Shown here piece by piece: positions 24,959-32,271 of a stretch of DNA of 38,232 nucleotides. Location of the stretch: positions 1 through 38,232 of the forward strand of contig WJKT01000042.1 of assembly GCA_014728955.1 (NCBI GenBank). Reading direction: 5' to 3'. The translations under genes and the position numbers were made by a program. This stretch comes from Candidatus Peregrinibacteria bacterium (GTDB lineage: Bacteria; Patescibacteriota; Gracilibacteria; UBA1369; PNNO01). Every line of letters starts with the position of its first letter. Position 1 is the first letter of the stretch. The notes under the pieces are model-generated. The model had not been told where the DNA came from, made no database searches, and worked only from the letters and a program-made list of their open reading frames with translations.

Positions 24959-25345
24959 ATGCCCATGAAAACCATATATCTTGTTGGCAATGCACTGGTC
25001 CCGGAAGATGCACTGCCGTTGCACATAAAAGAACAATTAGTAAAGCAATTTCCGAATATAACCTTTAAAGAATTCGATCCAACGGAGAATCTTCCTGAGG
25101 ATAGTCCGGAGCTTACAATGATAGACACGGTTCAGGGGATTGATCGTGTTTGTGTATTTCGGGAGATTGATTCATTTTCCAGCCAAAAAGCTTATTCGAT
25201 GCATGATTTTGATCTTGGTTGGCAATTAAAGCTATATAAAAAAATGGGAAAGGTTGAAAAGGTAACGATTATTGGCATTCCCATGGGAATGGATGAAAAC
25301 ACGGCCTATGCCCAAGTAGCCAAGGAAATCGGTCGTTTAATGTAA
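24959..25345 (+). CDS. Hydrogenase maturation protease-like protein (M52/HycI type, divergent)
   Basis: A 128-aa alpha/beta protein. The start KTIYLVGNALVPEDALPLHIKEQL follows the pattern of the [NiFe]-hydrogenase maturation proteases (xxGxGNxLxxDDGxGxxVxxxL), with Glu/Asp in the place of the first nickel-binding acid. A later 'SMHDFDLGWQLKLYKKMG' fits the histidine region (S-x-H-x-x-x-L), and VEKVTIIGIPMGMD fits the C-terminal strand (V-x-IIGIQP). The family removes the C-terminal peptide of the large subunit after nickel insertion. The second Asp ligand is not obvious, so activity is not certain. It lies near the hydrogenase operon but on the opposite strand. Start could also be the ATG at 24965. 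Confidence 0.65.
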   Translation: MPMKTIYLVGNALVPEDALPLHIKEQLVKQFPNITFKEFDPTENLPEDSPELTMIDTVQGIDRVCVFREIDSFSSQKAYSMHDFDLGWQLKLYKKMGKVEKVTIIGIPMGMDENTAYAQVAKEIGRLM

Positions 25346-25357
25346 AGATTTATAGGA

Positions 25358-26353
25358 TTAGAGGAGGCGTGTGATTTTATTTGATGCATCTCGCACTTCA
25401 AGGCGTATCTGTTCTTCGGTGCTGCCCGAGGGGTATTGAAGATGAAAAGCAGTTTCGTTCGGTTGTTTTTTGTAGCGGCGATTTAATGGTTCACGATGGG
25501 TGATAAGCGAATCATCCGGATGAAGAACGTGTGATTGAAATACGCGGACTCTTGTAGCGATACAAACGTGATAGGGAAGATCCGAATGCAGATTGTCTTT
25601 GAGCGTGACGTCACCTTCTATTATATGGTCCGGATCGGTTGTTGGTGTATCTTTGGAAACTGTAAAAAACGTTCCCAGGTCAACGGGACGACGATGATCA
25701 TTTTTTGTTTTGTGTAAAAGAACACTGAGAGATATTTCTTGTGGAATTATGATAGTTGAGTCTGACGCAAACTGTTTGGCGTTCTCGCTAATTGCAAGTT
25801 GTGGTTCATAAAGCAGTGCTCTGCCCATTGCTTCGCTTATTACAAGATCCGGTGTAGATGATGGAGTATAGGTTGCTGCATCATGATGCACAATGGTAGG
25901 GAAGTACTCAGTAAGGTCAAGTTGTTCAATAAGTTTTTGAACGCATTGTAAAGCGCCTTCTTGGATATCAACCAAAGTGAATTGGATTTCTTGTGATGAA
26001 AAATGATGTGTAAGGGGAAGTGCGAGCGTAGCAAAAGGACCACATCCCATATAGGCGATAGAAAGCGTTTTGTAGGGGTGTTTTTCTTGCAGCGTTTTAA
26101 TGGCTGCATAAATACCCTGTATAAAAATAGTGGTTCGTTCGGTGTCAAGCATGCAATGGGCTGCTTCAACCGGGGCAATACATGATCCTTTGGGGGTGGT
26201 AATATGTTCTTGATGTTCCCATAAATCTTGTTCAATAGCATCTTCCAGCTCATGAAAAAGTTTGATAATTGAAACACGTGTTTTTTTGCTGCTGGGAGGT
26301 TCAATAATATGCTGTGCCGTTTCTTCCAGTTGCTCGGTGAGATATTCTTTCAT
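25358..26353 (-). CDS. SAM-dependent methyltransferase, PRMT-like
   Basis: A 331-aa class I methyltransferase. Motif I reads LSIAYMGCGPFATLALPL, motif II/post-I FTLVDIQEGAL with the acidic SAM-ribose ligand (Asp), and the later segment LVISEAMGRALLYEPQLAI has the two acidic residues at the spacing of the PRMT 'double-E' loop (SExMGxxLLYExML). The preceding domain has DTERTTIFIQGI. A C-terminal beta domain (about 215-331) is also PRMT-like in layout. This suggests protein arginine methylation or a related reaction, but such enzymes are uncommon in bacteria, so the substrate is open. It follows the hydrogenase genes on the same strand, after a hairpin. Confidence 0.65.
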   Translation of the reverse strand: MKEYLTEQLEETAQHIIEPPSSKKTRVSIIKLFHELEDAIEQDLWEHQEHITTPKGSCIAPVEAAHCMLDTERTTIFIQGIYAAIKTLQEKHPYKTLSIAYMGCGPFATLALPLTHHFSSQEIQFTLVDIQEGALQCVQKLIEQLDLTEYFPTIVHHDAATYTPSSTPDLVISEAMGRALLYEPQLAISENAKQFASDSTIIIPQEISLSVLLHKTKNDHRRPVDLGTFFTVSKDTPTTDPDHIIEGDVTLKDNLHSDLPYHVCIATRVRVFQSHVLHPDDSLITHREPLNRRYKKQPNETAFHLQYPSGSTEEQIRLEVRDASNKITRLL

Positions 26354-26362
26354 AGCGAAAAA

Positions 26363-26401
26363 ATAAGAGTAAAAAGGAAGTTATTGTATATATACTCTTA
26401 T
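26363..26401 (-). terminator. AT-rich hairpin with T-run between hydrogenase large subunit and methyltransferase genes
   Basis: Perfect 9-base arms ATAAGAGTA and TACTCTTAT with 21 bases between, directly followed on the minus strand by TTTTTCGCT, so the arm plus tail read CTTATTTTTTC. It lies 13 bases after the large-subunit stop. The stem is AT-rich, so it may be a weak terminator or attenuator. Confidence 0.45.
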
Positions 26402-26413
26402 ATTTGTCAATTT

Positions 26414-27724
26414 CTATTTGGATTTTTTCCAATTAATGGTGAGGAAGTGTGTTGCACAACTCATGCAGGGGTCATATGCGCGGATAAGCTTTTCAATTTC
26501 CATGCGCACATGATCTTTGTCCATATTTTCTCCATCTTTGTCCAGATAGGTTTGCACCAAATGCCGTATATCATTTTCTATATTAATTTGATTCTGAGCC
26601 GTAGGGACAACTACTTCAGCATCGGTAATTTTCCCTTCTTTATCGAGCTGTATATAGTGATATAGCGTTCCTCGCGGCGCTTCTACAACGCCAACACCGT
26701 CTCCCGCTTTGATAGGAATGCTATCAGGCGGTTCAGGGGTAACGGTATGGGTCTCAATAAGCTCTATCGCATGGTCGATTGAATGCAGTATTTCAATAGC
26801 TTGAGCTAGATTATTGTGATACACATCAATCGAAGGGAAACGATCAATATATTTTTTTGCATTTTTTTTTGTATTGTCGTGAAGTGCTTCACTATTCACA
26901 TTAAGGCGGGCCAACGAGCCAACCATATATTCTTTTCCTTGTAAGGTGTAAGCCTTGGCTGTTGAATAAGGAATAACCACTTCTTTTAGCTGTGTTCGAA
27001 ATTCCCGTTCCGGCACGCAAAAATTACCTTCACTGCAGAGAGCGGGTCCCTCCAAAAAGCTGAAATCTTTCGTTTTTAAACCGACAAATTTTGTTTTCCG
27101 TTCAAGGCTAAATGGGCAGTTGTCAAAAATATCCATTAAAAATAACACTTTTTCCCGTATGGATTTTAGTTCTTTTTTGCTGTTTTCCAATTGCTCTTTT
27201 GTTGGATATTTTACAAATCCGCCAACCATAGGGAAAGGAGCGTGAACGGCTCTGCCTCCGACGTACGTTGATAAGTTATTCCCGGCTCTTTTAATGTCAA
27301 ACATGTCATGCAAAAGCTTATGTTCGGTTTTGTCGTTTTCATCAAAGGCCAATACTGAATCTTTTCCGATAACATCTGGTAATGCAAAAACATATAAATG
27401 TAATGCGTGATCCCGTATCATCAGGCCATAGGTAAGCAGTTTACGTAACATGGTTGTTTGCTCTGAAGGTTCATAATTAAGAGCATCTTCAATAGCTTCA
27501 ATAGCGGCCAATAGGTGCGCTATACTACAGGTTCCGCATATGCGTGAAAGCAATTGAGGAACTTGTTTATAGGGTTTTCCTAAGATGGCTTTTTCAAAAA
27601 AACGTTTGTTTTCCATAATCTTAAATTCAACTCCTTCGATTTTATTGTCTTTGATATAGACATCCATATCTAAATGCCCTTCAATTTTTGAAAGCCCTTC
27701 TATGGAAATATTTACCTGATGCAT
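26414..27724 (-). CDS. [NiFe] hydrogenase large (catalytic) subunit, group 3-like
   Basis: A 436-aa protein. The L1 motif RICGTCSIAH (Cys63, Cys66, His70) and the L2 motif DPCMSCATH (Cys420, Cys423, His426) carry all four nickel-iron cysteines, and the N-terminal KIEGHL motif is present. It is of group 3/4 length, smaller than membrane uptake types. Only 10 residues (FLTINWKKSK) follow the last His, shorter than the 15-20-residue peptide that maturation proteases usually cut. It is the fourth gene of the hypC-hydE / hydG / small / large operon, 6 bases after the small subunit. No beta/gamma (diaphorase) genes lie nearby, so the electron partner is unknown. Confidence 0.92.
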   Translation of the reverse strand: MHQVNISIEGLSKIEGHLDMDVYIKDNKIEGVEFKIMENKRFFEKAILGKPYKQVPQLLSRICGTCSIAHLLAAIEAIEDALNYEPSEQTTMLRKLLTYGLMIRDHALHLYVFALPDVIGKDSVLAFDENDKTEHKLLHDMFDIKRAGNNLSTYVGGRAVHAPFPMVGGFVKYPTKEQLENSKKELKSIREKVLFLMDIFDNCPFSLERKTKFVGLKTKDFSFLEGPALCSEGNFCVPEREFRTQLKEVVIPYSTAKAYTLQGKEYMVGSLARLNVNSEALHDNTKKNAKKYIDRFPSIDVYHNNLAQAIEILHSIDHAIELIETHTVTPEPPDSIPIKAGDGVGVVEAPRGTLYHYIQLDKEGKITDAEVVVPTAQNQINIENDIRHLVQTYLDKDGENMDKDHVRMEIEKLIRAYDPCMSCATHFLTINWKKSK

Positions 27725-27730
27725 AAACGC

Positions 27731-28249
27731 TTATGAGTGATTAGTAATAGAGTCTGATTGATCGATAATCTTGAATTTTTTGAGGTATTTATCGACTACT
27801 TCTATAAATGTTTTTTCTATCATGGGGCATCCTGGAACTTTATCGTCAACATCAACAAGTTCATGTAGTGCATAGACCGTATCGGCCTGATCAAACTGCA
27901 GCAGATATGGTGAGATTTCTTTTTTCAGTTTGTCGTCAAAATTGTTTCGGTGCCCGGAAGGGAGCCCGGTAACAGCACATGAACCGATAGCAACAATATA
28001 CTGAGAATTTTTTCTTATTTTAAGAAGCTTTTCTTTATCTTTATCCGAAGCGATAGCTCCTTCAACAAAGGCAACATCAATATCTGAAAGAGTATTGTTG
28101 CTTTGCAATACATTGGCATGTCGGAATTCGAAGAGTTTTTTGAATGCAAAAAAATTATCGTTGAGCATTTCAACGAACATAATGGTTGAATCCTCGCAAC
28201 AGGTAAAGGAAAACCAGCCTATTTTTAATTTTTTTTGCTTTGTCGTCAT
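27731..28249 (-). CDS. [NiFe] hydrogenase small subunit with tandem-Cys cluster motif
   Basis: A 172-aa minimal small subunit with only the proximal-cluster domain. The cluster cysteines are Cys17-Cys18 in WFSFTCCEDSTIMF, Cys91 in AIGSCAVTG and Cys141 in VPGCPMIE. Canonical hydrogenases have C-x-x-C at the first site; here two adjacent cysteines followed by Glu match the CC-x-x-E form of complex I subunit NuoB (N2 cluster). VEGAI after the third strand is a usual small-subunit motif. The frame is open to a TTG at 28291, but homology begins at MTTKQKKLKIGWF, so I choose 28249. No medial or distal cluster domain. Confidence 0.88.
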   Translation of the reverse strand: MTTKQKKLKIGWFSFTCCEDSTIMFVEMLNDNFFAFKKLFEFRHANVLQSNNTLSDIDVAFVEGAIASDKDKEKLLKIRKNSQYIVAIGSCAVTGLPSGHRNNFDDKLKKEISPYLLQFDQADTVYALHELVDVDDKVPGCPMIEKTFIEVVDKYLKKFKIIDQSDSITNHS

Positions 28250-28296
28250 CAACGCTAAACATATCGTACTATTCCTTTGTACGCAAGACAAAGCTA

Positions 28297-29670
28297 TTAA
28301 AAATAAAGATCCCGCTCACCTTCTTCTATACGGATGAGACGCTCTTTTGTTTTTTCACGAACATCTTCGGATGGGATGTGATTGGTATAGTGCGTAATGA
28401 TTGCTTCACCTTTTTCTTTTACGGAAGGAGAGGCGTAATCCTCCAGATATTCTTTAAGTGTTAAAATAGCGTTGGGGCGGCAAAAATTATGGATTTCCCC
28501 CGGTTTGGCAATGTCCATAAAATCTTGTCCGGTTCGACCGAGGCGATAACAGGCAGTACAGAAACTCGGAAGCAATCCTTCATCCAAAATGCCCTCAATT
28601 ACCTCGTCAACACTGCGTTCATCGGAAAGGGTGAATTGTTTGAGGTCTTTTTGTCTGCCATACCCTCCGGGTGAAGTGCATGATGCCGCACTGGTCTGAG
28701 AAATTCCTATCTCAAATGCTTTTTTGCGGACAGAAGGCGTTTCGCGTGTTGAAATAATCATGCCGGTATACGGCGTGCTTAAACGCAAAATAGCGATAAT
28801 TTTTAAAATTTCTTTTTCACTGACTGTATGTGGCCATTTATCTTTAACTGTCTCGGCAGGCTGTAAGCGCGGAACCGAAAAGGTATGAGGGCCAACACCG
28901 TATTTTTTATCCAAATACTGCCCGTGTGAAATTAACGCGAGAGTATCATACCGCCAGTCATATAGGCCATACAAAACTCCTAAGCCAATATCGTCTATAC
29001 CAGCTTCAAACGCTCTGTCATGAGCAAAAAGCTGTCTTTCATAATCAGCTTTTGGTCCTTTGTGCAGTTTTTCGTAGGTTGGTCGGTGATACGTTTCTTG
29101 AAACAATTGATAGGTGCCGATGCCAACGTCTTTCAATTTTTTATAATCCTCGACAGATGTAGCGGCAATATTAACATTTACTCTCCTAATATCTCCTTTT
29201 CCTTCTTTTACCGAGTAAATTCTTTTAATGACATCAATAACATAATCGATAGGTGTTTCACCCGGGTGCTCGCCAAATTCCAATAAAAGCCGTTTATGAC
29301 CCATATTAATAAGAACCCGTGTTTGTTGTTCTACTTCATCCAGACTTAATTTTTTACGTTTCATTTTATTGCGAATGTGGAATCCACAATATTCGCAGTC
29401 GTTTACGCAATAATTTGATACGTAAAGTGGTGCAAACAGAACCAGTCTTTCTCCATAAATTTCTTTTTTGATTTTCCACGCCGATTTGAACATATTTTCT
29501 GTGTATTTTGGATCGGCGTTTATCAAAACTGCAGATTCCTCTAAAGAAAGTCCTTTCATTTTTTCGGCTTTTGATAGGACTTGCATTATTTGATTTTCTG
29601 TTGGATTTTTCGTTTCTTCAAGGAGTTTCTCAATCTTTTCCGAGTCAAATATCTCACGTATTTTTGACAT
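28297..29670 (-). CDS. hydG: HydG, radical-SAM CO/CN synthase
   Basis: A 457-aa radical-SAM enzyme. The N-terminal cluster motif is CVNDCEYC (Cys88, Cys92, Cys95; CX3CX2C), preceded by FAPLYVSNY. The C-terminal domain has CTAC...C (Cys371, Cys374, Cys397), exactly the CX2CX22C site of the HydG auxiliary cluster that binds the dangler iron; the tyrosine lyase ThiH lacks this. HydG splits tyrosine to p-cresol and dehydroglycine and makes Fe-bound CO and CN for [FeFe] hydrogenase. Here it lies in an operon with [NiFe] genes: its ATG overlaps the HydE stop (TAATG) and the small-subunit ATG follows after 47 bases. No HydF is in the window. Confidence 0.92.
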   Translation of the reverse strand: MSKIREIFDSEKIEKLLEETKNPTENQIMQVLSKAEKMKGLSLEESAVLINADPKYTENMFKSAWKIKKEIYGERLVLFAPLYVSNYCVNDCEYCGFHIRNKMKRKKLSLDEVEQQTRVLINMGHKRLLLEFGEHPGETPIDYVIDVIKRIYSVKEGKGDIRRVNVNIAATSVEDYKKLKDVGIGTYQLFQETYHRPTYEKLHKGPKADYERQLFAHDRAFEAGIDDIGLGVLYGLYDWRYDTLALISHGQYLDKKYGVGPHTFSVPRLQPAETVKDKWPHTVSEKEILKIIAILRLSTPYTGMIISTRETPSVRKKAFEIGISQTSAASCTSPGGYGRQKDLKQFTLSDERSVDEVIEGILDEGLLPSFCTACYRLGRTGQDFMDIAKPGEIHNFCRPNAILTLKEYLEDYASPSVKEKGEAIITHYTNHIPSEDVREKTKERLIRIEEGERDLYF

Positions 29671-30929
29671 TAATCTAGGGTTAGTTTTTCCTCAAGCATC
29701 TTATAACTCTCATCAGTATTGTAAAGACCGTATTTTTCCCACATTCTGGTATTGAGCGCCTCTTTTCGCTTATATATCTCGTAATGTTCTGCATATTTTT
29801 CCGGTGTTAGATTGAACATAAGTGAGTTTGCACCTGCCTGAATTGCATTTTTCCTTCCGTTAACCGGATCAAGTGTCTCAAGTGCAGTAACTACAGGAAT
29901 TTTTGTATCTTTCATTTCCAGTCTTAAAATCGAAATCATTTTTAAATTCATCTCTTCCGTTCCGGGATTGTCATTCTCAAAAGGGGTGTGTTTGCAGGGA
30001 ACAAAAGGTCCCATAGAAATCATGTCGAACTTGTTTTCGCGCATTGTAATTATGTCGTCGGCCAGATCAGAAATAGTTTGTCCGGGTAGTCCAATAATCG
30101 ACCCTGAGGCAATAAAATAATTGAGTTCCTTCATAAATTTTAAGTGCTCTATGCGAGTTTTTAAATCTTTCCCGTTTTTATGAATTTTCTTAAAAAGATC
30201 GGGATTTGAACTTTCAAATCTAAACAAAACGCCATTTGCTCCGGCTTCTCGCAGTTCTTTATACGTCTCATAATCTCTTTGTCCGATGCTCATAAATATA
30301 AACACCCGGGTTTTTTCTTTGATTTTTTTGACCATTTCAACCAGCTTTTCTTTCGTGTAGTATGGATCATCTCCAGATTGAAGAACTATTAATTTATAAC
30401 CTTTTCCTCGCACAGCTTCATCAACGGTTTCAACAATTTCATCGATTGGCATTCTGTATCTTTTAATTGTCGCGTTCTCTTTCCTGAGGCCGCAATAAGC
30501 GCAGTCATTAATACAGTAATTTGAAAATTCAATAATTCCGTGGATGCAGAAAAAATCGTTAATGTTCGCTCGGCGCATCATATCGGCTTCGCTAAAAAGG
30601 GCTTCTGCCTCACGGCCTTCGCACTTTAACAAATATTCAATCTCTTCTTTTTCAAGAGGTCTTTCTTTAGAATTTTTAATAATTTTGACAAATTGGGGAT
30701 CCAATGTATCCGGATCTGTTTTTTGAACGTGTTCAAGCAGCTCCAAAATCTCTTTTGCATCTTTTTTATCGACTTTTTGGACGGCAATATCCGACATATA
30801 CAAAACCCAGTCACCAACTGTTACCTCGGAGACAGCTTTTATAGAGATGGTTTTTTGAACGTCTCCTTGTTTGATGACGGCCTTATTTCCATGTATTTTA
30901 ACAACTTTTGCCGGGATGGTAAGGCACAT
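29670..30929 (-). CDS. HypC-HydE fusion protein
   Basis: A 419-aa two-domain protein. Residues 1-72 are HypC: start MCLTIPAKV, with the essential Cys2 of the MCLxxP motif, then VTVGDWVLYMSDIAVQKVD and a helix KKDAKEILELLEHV, the whole OB-like chaperone. Residues about 78-419 are a complete HydE: radical-SAM motif CINDCAYC (Cys139, Cys143, Cys146), HGIIEFSNY before it, and LIVLQSGDDPYYT, which is the HydE signature region. HydE converts the HydG product complex in [FeFe] maturation. HypC, with HypD, carries Fe(CN)2CO to a [NiFe] site. There is no stop, frameshift or linker gap between the domains. It is the first gene of the hydrogenase operon. Confidence 0.93.
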   Translation of the reverse strand: MCLTIPAKVVKIHGNKAVIKQGDVQKTISIKAVSEVTVGDWVLYMSDIAVQKVDKKDAKEILELLEHVQKTDPDTLDPQFVKIIKNSKERPLEKEEIEYLLKCEGREAEALFSEADMMRRANINDFFCIHGIIEFSNYCINDCAYCGLRKENATIKRYRMPIDEIVETVDEAVRGKGYKLIVLQSGDDPYYTKEKLVEMVKKIKEKTRVFIFMSIGQRDYETYKELREAGANGVLFRFESSNPDLFKKIHKNGKDLKTRIEHLKFMKELNYFIASGSIIGLPGQTISDLADDIITMRENKFDMISMGPFVPCKHTPFENDNPGTEEMNLKMISILRLEMKDTKIPVVTALETLDPVNGRKNAIQAGANSLMFNLTPEKYAEHYEIYKRKEALNTRMWEKYGLYNTDESYKMLEEKLTLD

Positions 30930-30942
30930 GAATATCTGGTAA

Positions 30943-31155
30943 CGCTATTACTATTTTATAAAAAATCTTTGGTGGGCCTCAACGACCACGGATTTAACCA
31001 GGGAGGCACAGGTACCTTATCTACCACGGCTGGAACCGACTGACAGTAAGGTTACGAATGGTTTTGTTGAGCGGGTTATTAGAGATATAAAGCAATACTT
31101 AGCACGTAACAGTTTAACACTTTGTGCAGAATTGTTGAATAGGACTCTAAAATGA
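30943..31155 (+). pseudogene. Transposase C-terminal remnant
   Basis: An uninterrupted frame of about 70 codons without a clear start ends at TGA 31153-31155. It reads ...NLWWASTTTDLTREAQVPYL, then PRLEPTDSKVTNGFVERV and IRDIKQYLARNSLTLCAELLN. The segment TNGFVERVIRDI resembles the last catalytic-glutamate block (NGxVERxxR) of DDE-type integrase-core transposases. The rest of the element is missing and no terminal repeats are seen. It overlaps the predicted promoter of the hydrogenase operon on the other strand. Confidence 0.5.
30955..30982 (-). promoter_or_regulatory. Predicted promoter of the hypC-hydE/hydG/hydrogenase operon
   Basis: Minus-strand -35 TTGAGG (30977-30982), 16-base spacer and -10 TATAAA (30955-30960). 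A start near 30948 leaves a leader of about 19 bases before the ATG at 30929. It lies inside the transposase remnant. Confidence 0.5.
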
Positions 31156-31160
31156 ATAAT

Positions 31161-31505
31161 CTACCTTCTTAAGTAAATTCCAAGAAGAAGGAGCGCAATT
31201 ATAACTAATAGTACAATTACAATATTGGAAATAAGGAACTGAAATAGTGGAATTAAGATTATTAATGCTAATCCAAGTACATAATAAACAACAGGGGCGA
31301 TAACTGGCCACAGTTCTCCAAAGATAAATATGAAAATGGTGAAAATTATTATGCTTTCAAATAGTCCAACAAAGGTTTGAAGCAAGTTTATTGTTGAGGA
31401 ATTTTTTTGTTTTTCTTCATTTGACTGAGTGAAATATCCAAAGAAGATAATATATAGCTTGCTCTTTTGTTTTGCCTTTTTGTCTTTAATTTTTGTATCT
31501 TGCAT
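31161..31505 (-). CDS. Hypothetical membrane protein
   Basis: A 114-aa protein with a Lys-rich hydrophilic N-terminus (residues 1-35) and two to three strongly hydrophobic segments (about 50-66, 68-95 and 96-112) ending in LGIYLRR. No motif I recognise. It has a predicted promoter (31534-31562) of its own, and lies between the transposase remnant and the CIRCE-controlled gene, so it seems to be part of a small accessory patch. Function unknown. Confidence 0.65.
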   Translation of the reverse strand: MQDTKIKDKKAKQKSKLYIIFFGYFTQSNEEKQKNSSTINLLQTFVGLFESIIIFTIFIFIFGELWPVIAPVVYYVLGLALIILIPLFQFLISNIVIVLLVIIALLLLGIYLRR

Positions 31506-31533
31506 TGTCTAGTTGTTTGACTTTCTTGCTATT

Positions 31534-31562
31534 ATTATACCATATATTAGCATTTCAGTAAA
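31534..31562 (-). promoter_or_regulatory. Predicted promoter for 31161-31505
   Basis: Minus-strand -35 TTTACT (31557-31562), 17-base spacer and perfect -10 TATAAT (31534-31539), about 29 bases before the ATG. Confidence 0.6.
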
Positions 31563-31641
31563 CCAAGTTGGCATTGAAATATGTTGCACAGATTTAAGAG
31601 AGAAATGTCAACTTGAATTTTATGAATTACATAGAAACTTC

Positions 31642-31670
31642 TTGATTCGTCAAATTTAGCACTGTATCTT
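31642..31670 (+). promoter_or_regulatory. Predicted promoter overlapped by CIRCE
   Basis: A -35 TTGATT (31642-31647), 17-base spacer and -10 TATCTT (31665-31670). The -10 box sits in the centre of the CIRCE element, so binding of HrcA would block it. Confidence 0.55.
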
Positions 31671-31682
31671 GCAGAGTGCTAA
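31656..31682 (+). promoter_or_regulatory. CIRCE operator (HrcA-binding site)
   Basis: TTAGCACTG, nine bases, GAGTGCTAA: 17 of the 18 fixed positions of the CIRCE consensus (TTAGCACTC-N9-GAGTGCTAA), with exact 9-base spacing. In other bacteria CIRCE precedes groESL, dnaK or hrcA operons; here it precedes an orphan gene. Confidence 0.88.
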
Positions 31683-31715
31683 AAGCAAAACCCGTTATTC
31701 TTAACAAAACAGCTT

Positions 31716-32108
31716 ATGGCAGAAGAAAATCCTATTCTTTCAATCGGACCTGATGGCGTAAAAATAAATACTACAGAGGGATCCTCGCTAAAAACCAATA
31801 CCACCAATACTATTATGGAAGGGGTTGAACAATATAGTTCTGGTGGTGAGATCTCTCATAAGGCAACTGATACCCTAGTCCAAAAGGACAACGAAATGAG
31901 TGTTTCAGGAAGTGGAAAGATAACGAACCAGGGGAGTGTTCTTTATCAAGAGGGAAATATAATGAAGGCAACTGATAATGGAGAAATATCAAATATAGTT
32001 GGTAATGGTACTATCGTACTGAGTGTTGTTCTTATTCTTAGTATTTTAGCAGATGTTGCAACTCTTTTAACTACAGGAAAGCATTTTTGGCAGTTATTCA
32101 ATGCTTAG
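31716..32108 (+). CDS. CIRCE-controlled orphan protein with C-terminal membrane helix
   Basis: A 130-aa protein. Residues 1-95 are polar and rich in Ser, Thr, Asn, Gly and Ile/Val at regular intervals (ISHKATDTLVQKDNEMSVSG, KITNQGSVLYQEGNIMKATD), suggesting a small beta-solenoid or beta-rich fold; one helix follows (about 97-117, IVLSVVLILSILADVATLL) and a short tail GKHFWQLFNA. There is no signal peptide, so it may be tail-anchored with its N-terminus in the cytoplasm. I know no family. A CIRCE/promoter pair lies 34 bases upstream, so it is probably a heat-shock-induced gene. No SD. Confidence 0.75.
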   Translation: MAEENPILSIGPDGVKINTTEGSSLKTNTTNTIMEGVEQYSSGGEISHKATDTLVQKDNEMSVSGSGKITNQGSVLYQEGNIMKATDNGEISNIVGNGTIVLSVVLILSILADVATLLTTGKHFWQLFNA

Positions 32109-32172
32109 TGCTTCTCTAAAAAGCAGAAAGTAAGTATCTGCTGCAGAATTGAAAAAATATTAGACGTCTATT

Positions 32173-32248
<76 letters not shown>

Positions 32249-32271
32249 ATTTGTAAAAGATCAACAGCGGC

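Noticed and set aside
28250..28291. Longer small subunit starting at a TTG
   Set aside because: The ATG at 28249 places the conserved GWF strand near the N-terminus, as in other small subunits.
28297..29670. ThiH (thiamine tyrosine lyase) instead of HydG
   Set aside because: The C-terminal CX2CX22C cluster site is present, which ThiH lacks, and there are no thiamine genes nearby.
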